In this document: piece after piece, positions 8,907 to 16,692 of the stretch
Layout of the letters: each line of letters starts with the position of its first letter
How positions within the stretch are numbered: the first letter of the stretch is position 1
Source of the DNA: Streptomyces soli
GTDB lineage: Bacteria > Actinomycetota > Actinomycetes > Streptomycetales > Streptomycetaceae
Length of the DNA: 64,000 nucleotides
NCBI RefSeq assembly: GCF_003999195.1
Contig: NZ_RJVR01000189.1
Location: 1-64,000, forward strand
Direction: 5' to 3'
Notes under the pieces: generated by a model
Seen by the model: only the letters and a program-made list of their open reading frames with translations
Database searches by the model: none
Told to the model about the DNA's origin: nothing
Made by a program: the position numbers and the translations under genes

Positions 8907-9194
8907 GGCCTGTCCGGCCGATCTCCGTGGGAGAAGGAGCGAGGTCTGGCGTCTGTGATCGCAAGGCGCCGGGATGCCCTCGATGGGGGTCCCCCCTGCT
9001 CGAGCGAAGCCGAGAGCTTGGGGGTGGGGGTACCTCCCGGCCGCCAGGCTGGGGGAGAGCTACTAGGGCATTTCGGCAACGCCGCGAGCGCTGGTGCCTG
9101 GGGGCACTCCCCCAGCCTTCGGCCGGGGGGACCCCCACCCAGCCGCCAGGCTGGGGGAGGCACGCGACGCCGCGGAGATCGGCCGGACAGGCCC
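8906..9194. mobile_element. MITE-like inverted-repeat element, copy B (289 bp)
   Basis: Its terminal inverted repeats are identical over the first 21 bp (GGGCCTGTCCGGCCGATC...) and it is flanked by TA at 8904-8905 and 9195-9196. It is inverted relative to copies A and C: its left end carries the GTGGGAGAAGGAGC and GATCGCAAGG segments found at the right ends of the others. The interior is longer, with several CCCCCAGCC/GGCTGGGGG stem-loops. No open frame resembling a transposase is present. The left TA and the first G of the element make the mshC stop codon TAG, and the right flank again reads TAG. Confidence 0.85.
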
Positions 9195-9205
9195 TAGGAC
9201 GCGAG

Positions 9206-9248
9206 AACGGCGGTGGGGCCCGGCGCTGCGCCGGGCCCCACCGCCGTT
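9206..9248. terminator. Perfect 20-bp hairpin between mshC and parJ
   Basis: AACGGCGGTGGGGCCCGGCG at 9206-9225 is exactly complementary to 9229-9248, leaving a 3-nt loop. It lies between two convergent genes and can terminate transcription from both sides. No U-tract follows, which is usual in Streptomyces. Confidence 0.85.
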
Positions 9249-9256
9249 CCGTCTGT

Positions 9257-10216
9257 TCAGTCCTCGTCAGGCTCGTCCTCGTCCGGCTTCGTCTCGCGCG
9301 GCGGCTGCGGCGGGCGGTCGCGCAGATAGGGGCCGTCCATCGGCTCGCCGCTCTGGGTGGCGTGGCCGGGGGAGCCGGGCTCGCGGCGGCGCAGATAGCG
9401 CTCGAACTCGCGGGCGATGGCCTCGCCGGAGGCCTCGGGGAGCTCGGCTGTGTCGCGGGCCTCCTCCAGGCTCTGGACGTACTCGGCGACCTCGCTGTCC
9501 TCGGCGGCGAGCTGGTCGACGCCGACCTGCCAGGCGCGGGCGTCCTCGGGCAGCTCACCCAGGGGGATGCGCAGGTCGAGGAGGTCCTCCAGGCGGTTGA
9601 GGAGGGCCAGGGTGGCCTTGGGGTTGGGCGGCTGCGACACATAGTGCGGAACGGCGGCCCAGAGGCTGACGGCGGGGATGCCGACGTGGGTGCAGGCCTC
9701 CTGGAGGATGCCGACGATGCCGGTGGGGCCCTCGTACCGCGACTCCTCCAGATTGAGCGCGGCGGCCAGGTCGGGGTCGGAGGTGACGCCGGTGACCGGG
9801 ACCGGGCGGGTGTGCGGGGTGTCGCCGAGCAGCGCGCCCATCACCACCACCATCTCGACGCCCAACTCGTGGGCGTAGCCCAGGATCTCGTTGCAGAACG
9901 ACCGCCAGCGCATGCTCGGCTCGATGCCGCGAACCAGCACCAGATCGCGCGGCTTGGGGCTTTCGATACGGACGACGGAGAGCCGCGTGGTGGGCCAGGT
10001 GACCTTCCGTACGCCGCCGTCCAGCCAGACCGTGGGCCGGTTGACCTGGAAGTCGTAGTAGTCCTCGGCGTCGAGCGCCGCGAAGACCTCGCCCTTGAAC
10101 TCCCGGTCCAGATGTCCGACCGCCGTTGAGGCGGCGTCCCCGGCGTCATTCCAGCCTTCGAACGCGGCCACCATGACCGGGTCGATCAGCTCGGGCACAC
10201 CCTCGAGCTCGATCAC
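9257..10216 (-). CDS. parJ: PAC2-family protein, ParJ-like ParA partner
   Basis: A 319-residue PAC2 (proteasome-assembly-chaperone-fold) protein starting MIELEGVPELIDPVMVAAFEGWNDAGDAAS, with VMGALLGDTPHTRPV near residue 125 and a highly acidic, Pro-rich C-terminal tail (ETKPDEDEPDED). In S. coelicolor the gene next to mshC is SCO1662/ParJ, which binds ParA and affects its polymerisation during sporulation septation. The assignment here rests on sequence type plus the mshC neighbour. Convergent with mshC. In S. coelicolor, as I recall, glycerol (gyl) genes lie on the other side; here a GH18-like gene follows, so the conserved neighbourhood appears to end at this gene. Confidence 0.85.
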   Translation of the reverse strand: MIELEGVPELIDPVMVAAFEGWNDAGDAASTAVGHLDREFKGEVFAALDAEDYYDFQVNRPTVWLDGGVRKVTWPTTRLSVVRIESPKPRDLVLVRGIEPSMRWRSFCNEILGYAHELGVEMVVVMGALLGDTPHTRPVPVTGVTSDPDLAAALNLEESRYEGPTGIVGILQEACTHVGIPAVSLWAAVPHYVSQPPNPKATLALLNRLEDLLDLRIPLGELPEDARAWQVGVDQLAAEDSEVAEYVQSLEEARDTAELPEASGEAIAREFERYLRRREPGSPGHATQSGEPMDGPYLRDRPPQPPRETKPDEDEPDED

Positions 10217-10309
10217 CCAGCGCCTCCTTCCGGCCGGAGGGGGAGTTTCGCCGCCCCCGCCGGCTGTCGTACTTTCGTCGCTTCACGTGCGGCACCAGCC
10301 TACGGCTTC

Positions 10310-10334
10310 CGGGGGCCGGTGCCGGCAGCCCCCG
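10310..10334. terminator. GC hairpin downstream of the GH18-like gene
   Basis: CGGGGGC at 10310-10316 pairs with GCCCCCG at 10328-10334, with an inner CCGG/CCGG stem in the loop. It sits in the 159-bp gap between two tandem minus-strand genes, downstream of the GH18-like gene and about 100 bp upstream of the parJ start. It probably ends the GH18-like transcript. Confidence 0.5.
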
Positions 10335-10375
10335 TAGAGGGATGATCCCCACAGTCATCGGACGTACGCGTCCGG

Positions 10376-11446
10376 TCACGCCTTGCCCCACGAAGAGCGG
10401 TATGCGGCCCAATCCTCCTCGGTCGCGGTGAAGTCGACATAGAGCGCCAGTCCGAAACTCTGGCGGCCCGCATCGTGCCGCGCCAGCCCGAGGCGCGCGC
10501 CCCGCACGGCCGCGGTGACCGTCTCGGCGTCGGCATGGTGACCCATGGTGTCCTCGCGGTAAGCGGGCAGGCCGATCAGCAGATCCGTGCCGGGCGGGGC
10601 CACTTCGAGCGCCAGCGCCGTCTGCTGGGCCACGTAGCCGCCGTACAGGCTCTCCAGCGGCATCGCCGTGTCGTATGCCATCACCGCGACCTGGTCGACG
10701 CGGCGGGCGACCTGGCCGAAGTACTTCTGGGTCCACCACTTGGGGTGGTTGAAGAGCGCCCCGGACGGGGCGTGCAGGCCGGGAAGCGGGTCGATCTGGT
10801 GCGTCGCGACGGAGAGCGGGGCGTCGCGCGCGGCCGTCATGCGGTGTGTGGCGTCGAGCAGGTCCAGGAAGCCCTGGTCGCCCGAGTACATCGGCTCCAG
10901 GTCGAAGTGGACGCCGTCGAAGCCCACGTCGAGGGCCTGTGCCGCGCTCGCCCGGATACGGGAGCGGGTCGCCGCGTCGTCCAGCCGCAGCCCCGGCGAG
11001 CCGTCGTGCGACACGATGTCCCCCAGCCACGCCTGCACCCGCACCCCGGGGAGGGCGCGGTGCACCTCGCGGACCAGCCACTGGGCGTCGGGGTAGAGCG
11101 ACGCGTCCAGGCTCCCGTCGTGCGCCAGCGGCCCGGTGTGTACGTACAGGTCGTGGATCCCGGTGCCCTGCACGCGGCGGACCAGCGCCGTCAGATCGGC
11201 CGCGTCCCGGCGGCCGTCGACCCATGCGTGGCCGAGCCACACGGCGTCCCGGCCGCGCGTCCGGCCGGCGGCGTCGGGGTCGCCCGCGTACTCCAGTCGC
11301 AGGGCGACGCCGATGGCTGTCGCCGAGAACAACACCGTCAGGGCCAGGGCGAGTGCGCCCCGGCGCGCCCAGCGGACGGCGCGGCGTCTTGCGGGCTTGC
11401 CCATGCCGTCTTGGCCTTGCGTGGTCACCGCTTCTTGGTCAGACAT
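10376..11446 (-). CDS. Membrane-anchored GH18-like (chitinase-fold) hydrolase
   Basis: A 356-residue protein with a short cytoplasmic N-terminus, one membrane segment at about residues 30-50 (GALALALTVLFSATAIGVAL) and an extracellular TIM-barrel-like domain. The sequence D177-GVHF-D-LE184 strongly resembles the DxxDxDxE catalytic motif of GH18 enzymes, missing one of the inner aspartates. Later segments VMAYDT and LIGLPAY also fit a GH18-type barrel. The substrate is unknown. Start ATG 11446 is preceded by GGAGAAGGA. It is divergent from the L-fuconate dehydratase operon, and the 111-bp gap between them carries the operator described separately. Confidence 0.75.
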   Translation of the reverse strand: MSDQEAVTTQGQDGMGKPARRRAVRWARRGALALALTVLFSATAIGVALRLEYAGDPDAAGRTRGRDAVWLGHAWVDGRRDAADLTALVRRVQGTGIHDLYVHTGPLAHDGSLDASLYPDAQWLVREVHRALPGVRVQAWLGDIVSHDGSPGLRLDDAATRSRIRASAAQALDVGFDGVHFDLEPMYSGDQGFLDLLDATHRMTAARDAPLSVATHQIDPLPGLHAPSGALFNHPKWWTQKYFGQVARRVDQVAVMAYDTAMPLESLYGGYVAQQTALALEVAPPGTDLLIGLPAYREDTMGHHADAETVTAAVRGARLGLARHDAGRQSFGLALYVDFTATEEDWAAYRSSWGKA

Positions 11447-11503
11447 CCGATCCTTCTCCCCCCATCTGCTGTCGGCCCCTGGACCTGACGATATTTGTAG
11501 CGC

Positions 11504-11538
11504 TATACATCGGATGTAAGGTGGGTCATCCGATGTAT
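11504..11538. promoter_or_regulatory. Tandem palindromic operator before the fuconate dehydratase operon
   Basis: A perfect 13-bp palindrome TACATC-G-GATGTA lies at 11506-11518. A second, half-perfect copy containing TCCGATGTATC follows at 11529-11539. Taken together, ATACATCGGAT and ATCCGATGTAT (11505-11515, 11528-11538) also form an 11-bp inverted repeat. A possible -10 box, TATACA (11504-11509), overlaps the first site. The same 11-mer TCCGATGTATC occurs in the promoter of the FCD regulator gene at 15710-15720. This makes that regulator the obvious binding protein (inference). Confidence 0.72.
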
Positions 11539-11557
11539 CAAGGCGGGTGGAGTGCGT

Positions 11558-12874
11558 ATGAGTCCGACCATTACGGGCGTCGAGGTGATCGACGTCCGAT
11601 TCCCCACCTCGGAAAAGCTCGACGGCTCGGACGCGATGAACCCCGATCCCGATTACTCCGCCGCCTATGTCGTGCTCCGCACCGACGCCCCCGGCGGACT
11701 GGAGGGGCACGGCCTGTGTTTCACGATCGGCAGGGGAAACGACGTCGTCGCCGCCACCATCCGATCACTCCGACCCTACGTGGAGGGGCGCACCGTCAGC
11801 AGCGTGACGGGTGATCTCGGCAGCCTGTACCGCGAGCTGACGCATGACTCGCAACTGCGCTGGCTGGGTCCGGAGAAGGGCGTGGTGCACATGGCGGCCG
11901 GGGCCCTGGTCAACGCGACCTGGGACCTCGCCGCCAAGGAGGCCGGAAAGCCGGTGTGGGAGCTCCTGGCGTCGATGACGCCGGAGGAGATCGCCGACCT
12001 GGTCGACTACCGCTACCTGACGGACGCGCTGACCCGCGACGAGGCCGTGGAGATCCTGCGCGCCGCCGAACCGGGCCGGGCCGAGCGCACGGCGCGGCTG
12101 CGCGAGCAGGGATATCCGGCGTACACCACGTCGCCGGGCTGGCTGGGCTACTCCGACGACAAGCTGGTCGGGCTGGCGAAGGAGGCCGTCGCGGCCGGCT
12201 TCACGCAGATCAAGCTCAAGGTCGGGGGCAGCCTCGACGACGACATCCGCCGGATGCGGCTGGCCCGCGAGGCCGTCGGCCCGGACGTCCGGATCGCCGT
12301 CGACGCCAACCAGCGCTGGGACGTGGACACCGCCATCGCCTGGATGACGGCACTGGCCCCGCACGAGCCGTACTGGATCGAGGAGCCGACCAGCCCGGAC
12401 GACATCCTCGCCCACGCCGCGATCCGCGCCGGACAGCCGGTCAAGGTGGCCACCGGCGAGCATGTCGCCAACCGCGTGGTGTTCAAGCAGCTGCTGCAGG
12501 CCGAGGCCGTGGACTTCGTACAGATCGACGCGGCCCGGGTCGCGGGGGTCAACGAGAACATCGCGATCCTGCTGCTCGCCGCCAAGTTCGGCGTGCCGGT
12601 GTGCCCGCACGCGGGCGGGGTGGGGCTGTGCGAGCTGGTGCAGCATCTGTCGATGTTCGACTACGTGGCGGTGTCGGGGAGTTGGGACGGCCGGGCGATT
12701 GAGTACGTCGACCATCTGCACGAACACTTCACCGATCCGGTCGTCGTCGAGAACGCCCGATATCGCCCACCGAGCGCGCCCGGCTTTTCGGCCGCCATAC
12801 GCCCCGAGTCCGTCGCCGCACACCGCTATCCCGAAGGGCCCGTCTGGCGGGCCCGGCTGGGGGGAGACCAATGA
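11558..12874 (+). CDS. fucD: L-fuconate dehydratase (enolase superfamily)
   Basis: A 438-residue enolase-superfamily enzyme that would dehydrate L-fuconate to 2-keto-3-deoxy-L-fuconate. The mandelate-racemase-subgroup residues are visible: K219-x-K221 in QIKLKVGG, metal ligands D249 (AVDAN), E275 (WIEEP) and E301 (TGEH), and the H351 base (CPHAGGVG). The [15 protein letters not shown] segment and overall length match L-fuconate dehydratases rather than shorter mandelate-type enzymes. ATG 11558 has GGTGGAG upstream; a GTG two codons earlier is possible. Its ATGA overlap with the SDR gene indicates translational coupling. It is likely controlled by the tandem operator just upstream. Confidence 0.85.
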   Translation: MSPTITGVEVIDVRFPTSEKLDGSDAMNPDPDYSAAYVVLRTDAPGGLEGHGLCFTIGRGNDVVAATIRSLRPYVEGRTVSSVTGDLGSLYRELTHDSQLRWLGPEKGVVHMAAGALVNATWDLAAKEAGKPVWELLASMTPEEIADLVDYRYLTDALTRDEAVEILRAAEPGRAERTARLREQGYPAYTTSPGWLGYSDDKLVGLAKEAVAAGFTQIKLKVGGSLDDDIRRMRLAREAVGPDVRIAVDANQRWDVDTAIAWMTALAPHEPYWIEEPTSPDDILAHAAIRAGQPVKVATGEHVANRVVFKQLLQAEAVDFVQIDAARVAGVNENIAILLLAAKFGVPVCPHAGGVGLCELVQHLSMFDYVAVSGSWDGRAIEYVDHLHEHFTDPVVVENARYRPPSAPGFSAAIRPESVAAHRYPEGPVWRARLGGDQ

Positions 12875-13644
12875 CAACCAACACTGACTTCGCAGGCCTG
12901 AACGCCATCGTCACCGGCGGTGCGTCGGGCATCGGTGCGGCGACCGCCGCGCTGCTCCTGGCGCGCGGCGCACGGGTCGCCGTCCTGGACCGGGACCCGT
13001 CGGCCGCGCCGGCCGGGGCCCTGCGCCTCAAGGCCGACGTGACCTCGGACGAGACCGTACGGGCCGCTGTGGCCGACGCGGCCGAGGAGTTCGGCGGACT
13101 GCACATCGTCGTCAACAACGCGGGCATCGGCGCGATCGGCACCGTCGAGGACAACGCCGACGACGAATGGCAGCGCGTCCTGGACGTCAACGTCCTCGGC
13201 ATGGTGCGCACCAGCCGGGCGGCGCTGCCGCACCTGCGGCGGGCGGCGGCCGAGGGACGGACTACGTCGATCACCAACACCTGCTCCATCGCCGCCACCG
13301 CCGGTCTTCCGCAGCGCGCCCTCTACAGCGCCACCAAGGGCGCCGTGCTCTCCCTGACCCTGGCCATGGCCGCCGACCATGTGCGGGAGGGGATCCGGGT
13401 CAACTGCGTCAACCCCGGTACGGCCGACACGCCGTGGGTCGGCCGGCTGCTCGACCAGGCCGACGACCCCGACGCCGAGCGCGCCGCGCTCAACGCCCGC
13501 CAGCCCCTGGGGCGGCTGGTCGGCGCGGACGAGGTCGCCGCGGCCATCGTCTACCTGGCGAGCCCCGCCGCCGCGAGCGTCACCGGGACGGCGCTGGCCG
13601 TGGACGGCGGGATGCAGGGGCTGAGGCTGCGCCCGGCGACGTAG
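12871..13644 (+). CDS. SDR oxidoreductase, candidate 2-keto-3-deoxy-L-fuconate or L-fucose dehydrogenase
   Basis: A 257-residue classical short-chain dehydrogenase. The NAD(P) motif TGGASGIG is at residues 15-22, NNAG follows near 90, and the catalytic Y152-x-x-x-K156 lies in LYSATKGA. The PGTADTPW segment and the C-terminal [11 protein letters not shown] are typical of the sugar-acid SDR branch. Translation is coupled to the fuconate dehydratase (4-bp overlap), so a step in the oxidative L-fucose pathway is likely. Which dehydrogenase step it performs cannot be decided by eye. It ends 13 bp from the convergent patatin gene. Confidence 0.82.
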   Translation: MTTNTDFAGLNAIVTGGASGIGAATAALLLARGARVAVLDRDPSAAPAGALRLKADVTSDETVRAAVADAAEEFGGLHIVVNNAGIGAIGTVEDNADDEWQRVLDVNVLGMVRTSRAALPHLRRAAAEGRTTSITNTCSIAATAGLPQRALYSATKGAVLSLTLAMAADHVREGIRVNCVNPGTADTPWVGRLLDQADDPDAERAALNARQPLGRLVGADEVAAAIVYLASPAAASVTGTALAVDGGMQGLRLRPAT

Positions 13645-13657
13645 TACAGGAAGCACG

Positions 13658-14926
13658 TCACAGGTCCACCCACACGGGAAGGCTCGCGCCGGCCAGCACC
13701 TCCGGGTGGAACCGGGTGAGGGCCGCGCCGGTCAGCCACCAGCCGCGCTGGACCAGGCGGTGGCAGATCTCGAGCGGGAAGCGGTCGAAGGAGGTCTTGT
13801 ACTCGGCCAGCTCGATCCGCCACTCCGGGTGCTCGTCCCGGTCCGCCCACTCGGGGGCGATGTGGTCCGGCCCGAAGGTGGTCGCCAGGCCGAAGAGCAC
13901 GCCCTGGCGTCCCCAGGACGGGGGCTCCTGACCGGCGCGTACGGCCTGCTCCCAGGCCTGGAAGCGGTCGACCATGTCGCGGGCGCGCAGCGCGGTGGAC
14001 TGCCGGTAGAGCAGGGAGTTGGCGCGGGAGAGGTCCCGGAGAATGGGGATACGGCCGTAGGCGGAGCCGGTGTGGAACAGGCCGCCGGCGTTGACCCCGA
14101 TCAGCAGGGTCTGCGGCAGGTCGTCGACGGCCTCCAGTCCGGAGTTGTCGTAGGCGCCGCCGTCCAGCAGCTTGATCGCCTGGCCGTTGGCGCACGGGAA
14201 GTCGACCCCGCGCAGGGTGAAGGGCGCGAAGAAGCCGGGCACGGCGGCGGAGGCGGCCGCCGCCTGTGCCACCCGGATCCCCGTGCCGGCGGTGCTGACC
14301 TGCCCGACCACCCAGTCGCCGACCCGGTCGCGCTCGAAGCCGAAGCGGACCCCGCTGGTGAAGGACGCGGCATTGAAGACGAAGCGGCAGGACGGCGACA
14401 GGCTCTCCAACTCCCGCCGCCCCAGGAACCAGTGATCGAACTGCTCGGCCAGCAGATCGGTCCGGGAGATGTGGGGACTCGCCGTACGCCAGAGATTCCG
14501 GGCGAGCGTCCAGGTCAGGGACTTCGTGCTGATCCGCTCCACGAACGGCCGGACGACCAGCTCGTCCAGGGCCTCCGGCGCGAACTCCCGCTTCTCCAGC
14601 TCCTCGTAGTGGCAGGCGAACAGGGAGTTGGCCACCGACCCGCCTGATACGGAGGACACATACCGCACCTGCGGCAGCAGCCCGGCCTGGGCCAGGAACC
14701 GCAGTATCCCCAGGGCCGTCAGCGTCGCCCGGAAACCGCCCCCGGAGAACGCCAGCGAAAGGGCGGGCGAGCGCGGCGGATCGGGCGGAGGCGGCTGCCG
14801 GGGCAGTCGCACCGAGCAGGCCGTGATGAGGTCGTTGGCGGCGGCGCCGGTCGACCTGGAGGTGAGAGGCGACTTGGAGGTGAGGGGCGACCGGGTGGCC
14901 GCCGCATTCCGTAGCATCGTTTGCAC
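13658..14926 (-). CDS. Patatin/cPLA2-like phospholipase
   Basis: A 422-residue protein with the lipid-acyl-hydrolase signatures: the oxyanion-hole segment SLAFSGGGFRATL (near residue 60), the nucleophile segment SSVSGGSVAN (S94 likely) and the Asp-dyad segment DGGAYDNSGL. The Ser-Asp dyad arrangement resembles cytosolic PLA2 or patatin-like enzymes. No convincing signal peptide is seen; the first 55 residues are low-complexity and include an imperfect tandem repeat (SPLTSK/SPLTSR). The physiological lipid is unknown. It lies 38 bp downstream of the FCD regulator on the same strand, so it may share its transcript. Confidence 0.8.
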   Translation of the reverse strand: MQTMLRNAAATRSPLTSKSPLTSRSTGAAANDLITACSVRLPRQPPPPDPPRSPALSLAFSGGGFRATLTALGILRFLAQAGLLPQVRYVSSVSGGSVANSLFACHYEELEKREFAPEALDELVVRPFVERISTKSLTWTLARNLWRTASPHISRTDLLAEQFDHWFLGRRELESLSPSCRFVFNAASFTSGVRFGFERDRVGDWVVGQVSTAGTGIRVAQAAAASAAVPGFFAPFTLRGVDFPCANGQAIKLLDGGAYDNSGLEAVDDLPQTLLIGVNAGGLFHTGSAYGRIPILRDLSRANSLLYRQSTALRARDMVDRFQAWEQAVRAGQEPPSWGRQGVLFGLATTFGPDHIAPEWADRDEHPEWRIELAEYKTSFDRFPLEICHRLVQRGWWLTGAALTRFHPEVLAGASLPVWVDL

Positions 14927-14964
14927 AACCCCCGTGAGTGATAAGGGGGAGTCAATCTACAACG

Positions 14965-15645
14965 TCACACATTCTCCAACGTCGACCGCAGCCACTGCTC
15001 CACGCTCGCGATGTGCACCGTCGCCCACGAGCGCGCCGCCTCCGTGTCCCGGTCGCGCATCGCGGCCAGGATCGCCCGGTGCTCGTGCAAGGTGCGTCTC
15101 ACCGCGTCCTCCTGCGTGATCCCGCGCCATATCCGCGCCCGGGTGGTCGGACCCGACAGCCCGTCAAGCAGCGAGCACAGCACGGAATTGCCCGAAGCAT
15201 GGACGATCCCCCGGTGGAACTCCAGGTCGGCGGCGACCAGTTCCTCCACCGACGGCTGCTCGCCCAGCGCGTCGAGCTGCGCGTCCAGCACGTCGAGGTC
15301 GGTGCCGGGGATCCGGGCGGCGGCCAGCGCCGTCGCGGCGGGCTCGAGGATCCTGCGGACGGCGAGGAATTCCAGGACCGTGTCATCCCGGTGGAAGTCC
15401 ACGACAAAGCTCAGCGCCTCCAGGAGGAGCTGCGGGTCGAGGCTGGTGACGTACGTGCCGTCGCCCTGCCGTACGTCCAGGATCCGGATCAGGGACAGCG
15501 CCCGCACCGCCTCGCGCAGCGAGTTGCGGGACAGGCCCAGGTCGGCGGCGAGCTCACTCTCCTTGGGAAGCCGGTCGCCGGGGCGCAGCGCGCCGGAGAC
15601 GATCATGTCCTTGATCTTTTCGATCGCCTCGTCGGTGACCGCCAT
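14965..15645 (-). CDS. GntR regulator, FCD (FadR) subfamily
   Basis: A 226-residue regulator with an N-terminal winged helix (LPKESELAADLGLSRNSLRE, then the GDGTYV wing) and a C-terminal FCD ligand-binding domain containing the metal-type residues in DLEFHRGIVHASGN and HEHRAIL. GGGAGG lies six bases before ATG 15645. The 11-mer TCCGATGTATC in its own promoter is repeated before fucD. It therefore probably represses both its own gene and the fucose-acid operon, with a pathway sugar acid as effector (inference). Confidence 0.88.
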   Translation of the reverse strand: MAVTDEAIEKIKDMIVSGALRPGDRLPKESELAADLGLSRNSLREAVRALSLIRILDVRQGDGTYVTSLDPQLLLEALSFVVDFHRDDTVLEFLAVRRILEPAATALAAARIPGTDLDVLDAQLDALGEQPSVEELVAADLEFHRGIVHASGNSVLCSLLDGLSGPTTRARIWRGITQEDAVRRTLHEHRAILAAMRDRDTEAARSWATVHIASVEQWLRSTLENV

Positions 15646-15709
15646 GAGCGACCTCCCTTCCCTTCTCCGGACTCGCCGCGCCGCCTGGGCCGCACGGCCG
15701 AGCCAGACC

Positions 15710-15731
15710 TCCGATGTATCGTTTCATTATG
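15710..15731 (-). promoter_or_regulatory. Promoter and operator of the FCD regulator gene
   Basis: On the minus strand a -10-like CATAAT (15731-15726) is followed by the operator word found before fucD (forward TCCGATGTATC, 15710-15720), placing the operator at the likely transcription start. The left half of the palindrome is degenerate here. This arrangement fits autorepression. The -35 box is not clear. Confidence 0.6.
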
Positions 15732-16044
15732 CCCCGGCGAGCGTGCGGTCGATTCCGGCTCGTACGAATGTCCTCGCCAGCCACGCCCGCCGCAGCCGCC
15801 ACACCCACGACACCGGCCGCTCAGGCCCGTACCGCCGGGCCCGGATGTCGGCGATCACCTCTTGTGGCGCGCCCAGCTCGGCCAGCACGTCGAGCGCCTC
15901 GCCCTTGGTGATCAGCCGCCCGTCGCGCAGCGTCACCGCAGCCCTCGCCAGGGTCACAGGACCGAGGTCCACCCAGACGTCGCGCAGCCAGATCCCCGAG
16001 CGCGCTGAGGAAGCGGTCGAGGAGCTCGGAGGTCCGATCGTCAT
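15727..16044 (-). CDS. Small hypothetical protein, start or frame uncertain
   Basis: From residue 17 onward this 105-residue frame looks like real protein (GIWLRDVWVDLGPVTLARAA, then LITKGEALDVLAELGAP). The first 16 residues from ATG 16044 are an unnatural Ser/Pro-rich string. Ten bases upstream, ATG 16054 in another frame opens a natural-looking MADDDDRTSELLDRFLSALG. That frame then runs into implausible sequence at about 15975-15990, just where the second frame becomes sensible. A frameshift (genuine or sequencing) near there would join them into one protein of about 108 residues. Neither start has a good Shine-Dalgarno. Function unknown. Confidence 0.5.
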   Translation of the reverse strand: MTIGPPSSSTASSARSGIWLRDVWVDLGPVTLARAAVTLRDGRLITKGEALDVLAELGAPQEVIADIRARRYGPERPVSWVWRLRRAWLARTFVRAGIDRTLAGA

Positions 16045-16116
16045 CGTCAGCCATGGCGGTGACTATCGCACTGAAATCCTTGGACAGGACAGCATTACGC
16101 CTGCTTCCGTGACCCC

Positions 16117-16692
16117 ATGACATCGATGTGGACAGGGCAGCGGGTACGCCTGCGGGGGATAGAGCCGGAAGACTGGGAGAAATTCCGGGAGTTCAACGCG
16201 GACTCGGACATCCAGCGCAAGGGATTCGTCGTCTTCCCGCCGCGCTCGGACGAGGTCTACAAGGCCCGGGCAAAGGAGAGGGCGGAGACGGAGCAGGAGG
16301 CGGACGACTGCGAGTTCTGGCTGGCGATCGAGTCCCTGGACGAGGGCGTGCTGGTCGGATCGCTCGGCACCCACCACGTCGACATCCGCGCCGGCCGCTT
16401 CGAGTACGGGATCGGGCTCGGCGGTCAGTACCACCGGCGCGGCTATGCCTCGGACGCCGTACGGCTCCTGCTGGCCTTCATGTTCCGCGAGCGGCGGTTC
16501 CACAAGTGCGAGGCCGGGGCCTGGTCGTTCAACGCCGCCTCGATCGCCTTCCACCTCGGCTTCGGCTTCAAGGAGGAAGGGCGCCTGCGCGACCACGACT
16601 TCGCCGACGGGCGGTACTACGACGAGGTCCTGTTCGGAATGACCGCCGAGGAGTTCGCCAAGCTCTACCCGGCCCCCTCTATCCTGGCCTGA
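16117..16692 (+). CDS. GNAT acetyltransferase, RimJ/RimL type
   Basis: A 191-residue acetyltransferase starting MTSMWTGQRVRLRGIEPEDW, a typical RimJ/RimL N-terminus. The acetyl-CoA loop is GGQYHRRGYASDAVRL (an R/QxxGxG/A variant), and NAASIAFHLGFGFKEEGRLRD follows, as in many small-molecule or N-terminal acetyltransferases. The substrate cannot be predicted. The stop codon overlaps the ATG of the following membrane protein (TGATG), so the two are coupled. Confidence 0.85.
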   Translation: MTSMWTGQRVRLRGIEPEDWEKFREFNADSDIQRKGFVVFPPRSDEVYKARAKERAETEQEADDCEFWLAIESLDEGVLVGSLGTHHVDIRAGRFEYGIGLGGQYHRRGYASDAVRLLLAFMFRERRFHKCEAGAWSFNAASIAFHLGFGFKEEGRLRDHDFADGRYYDEVLFGMTAEEFAKLYPAPSILA

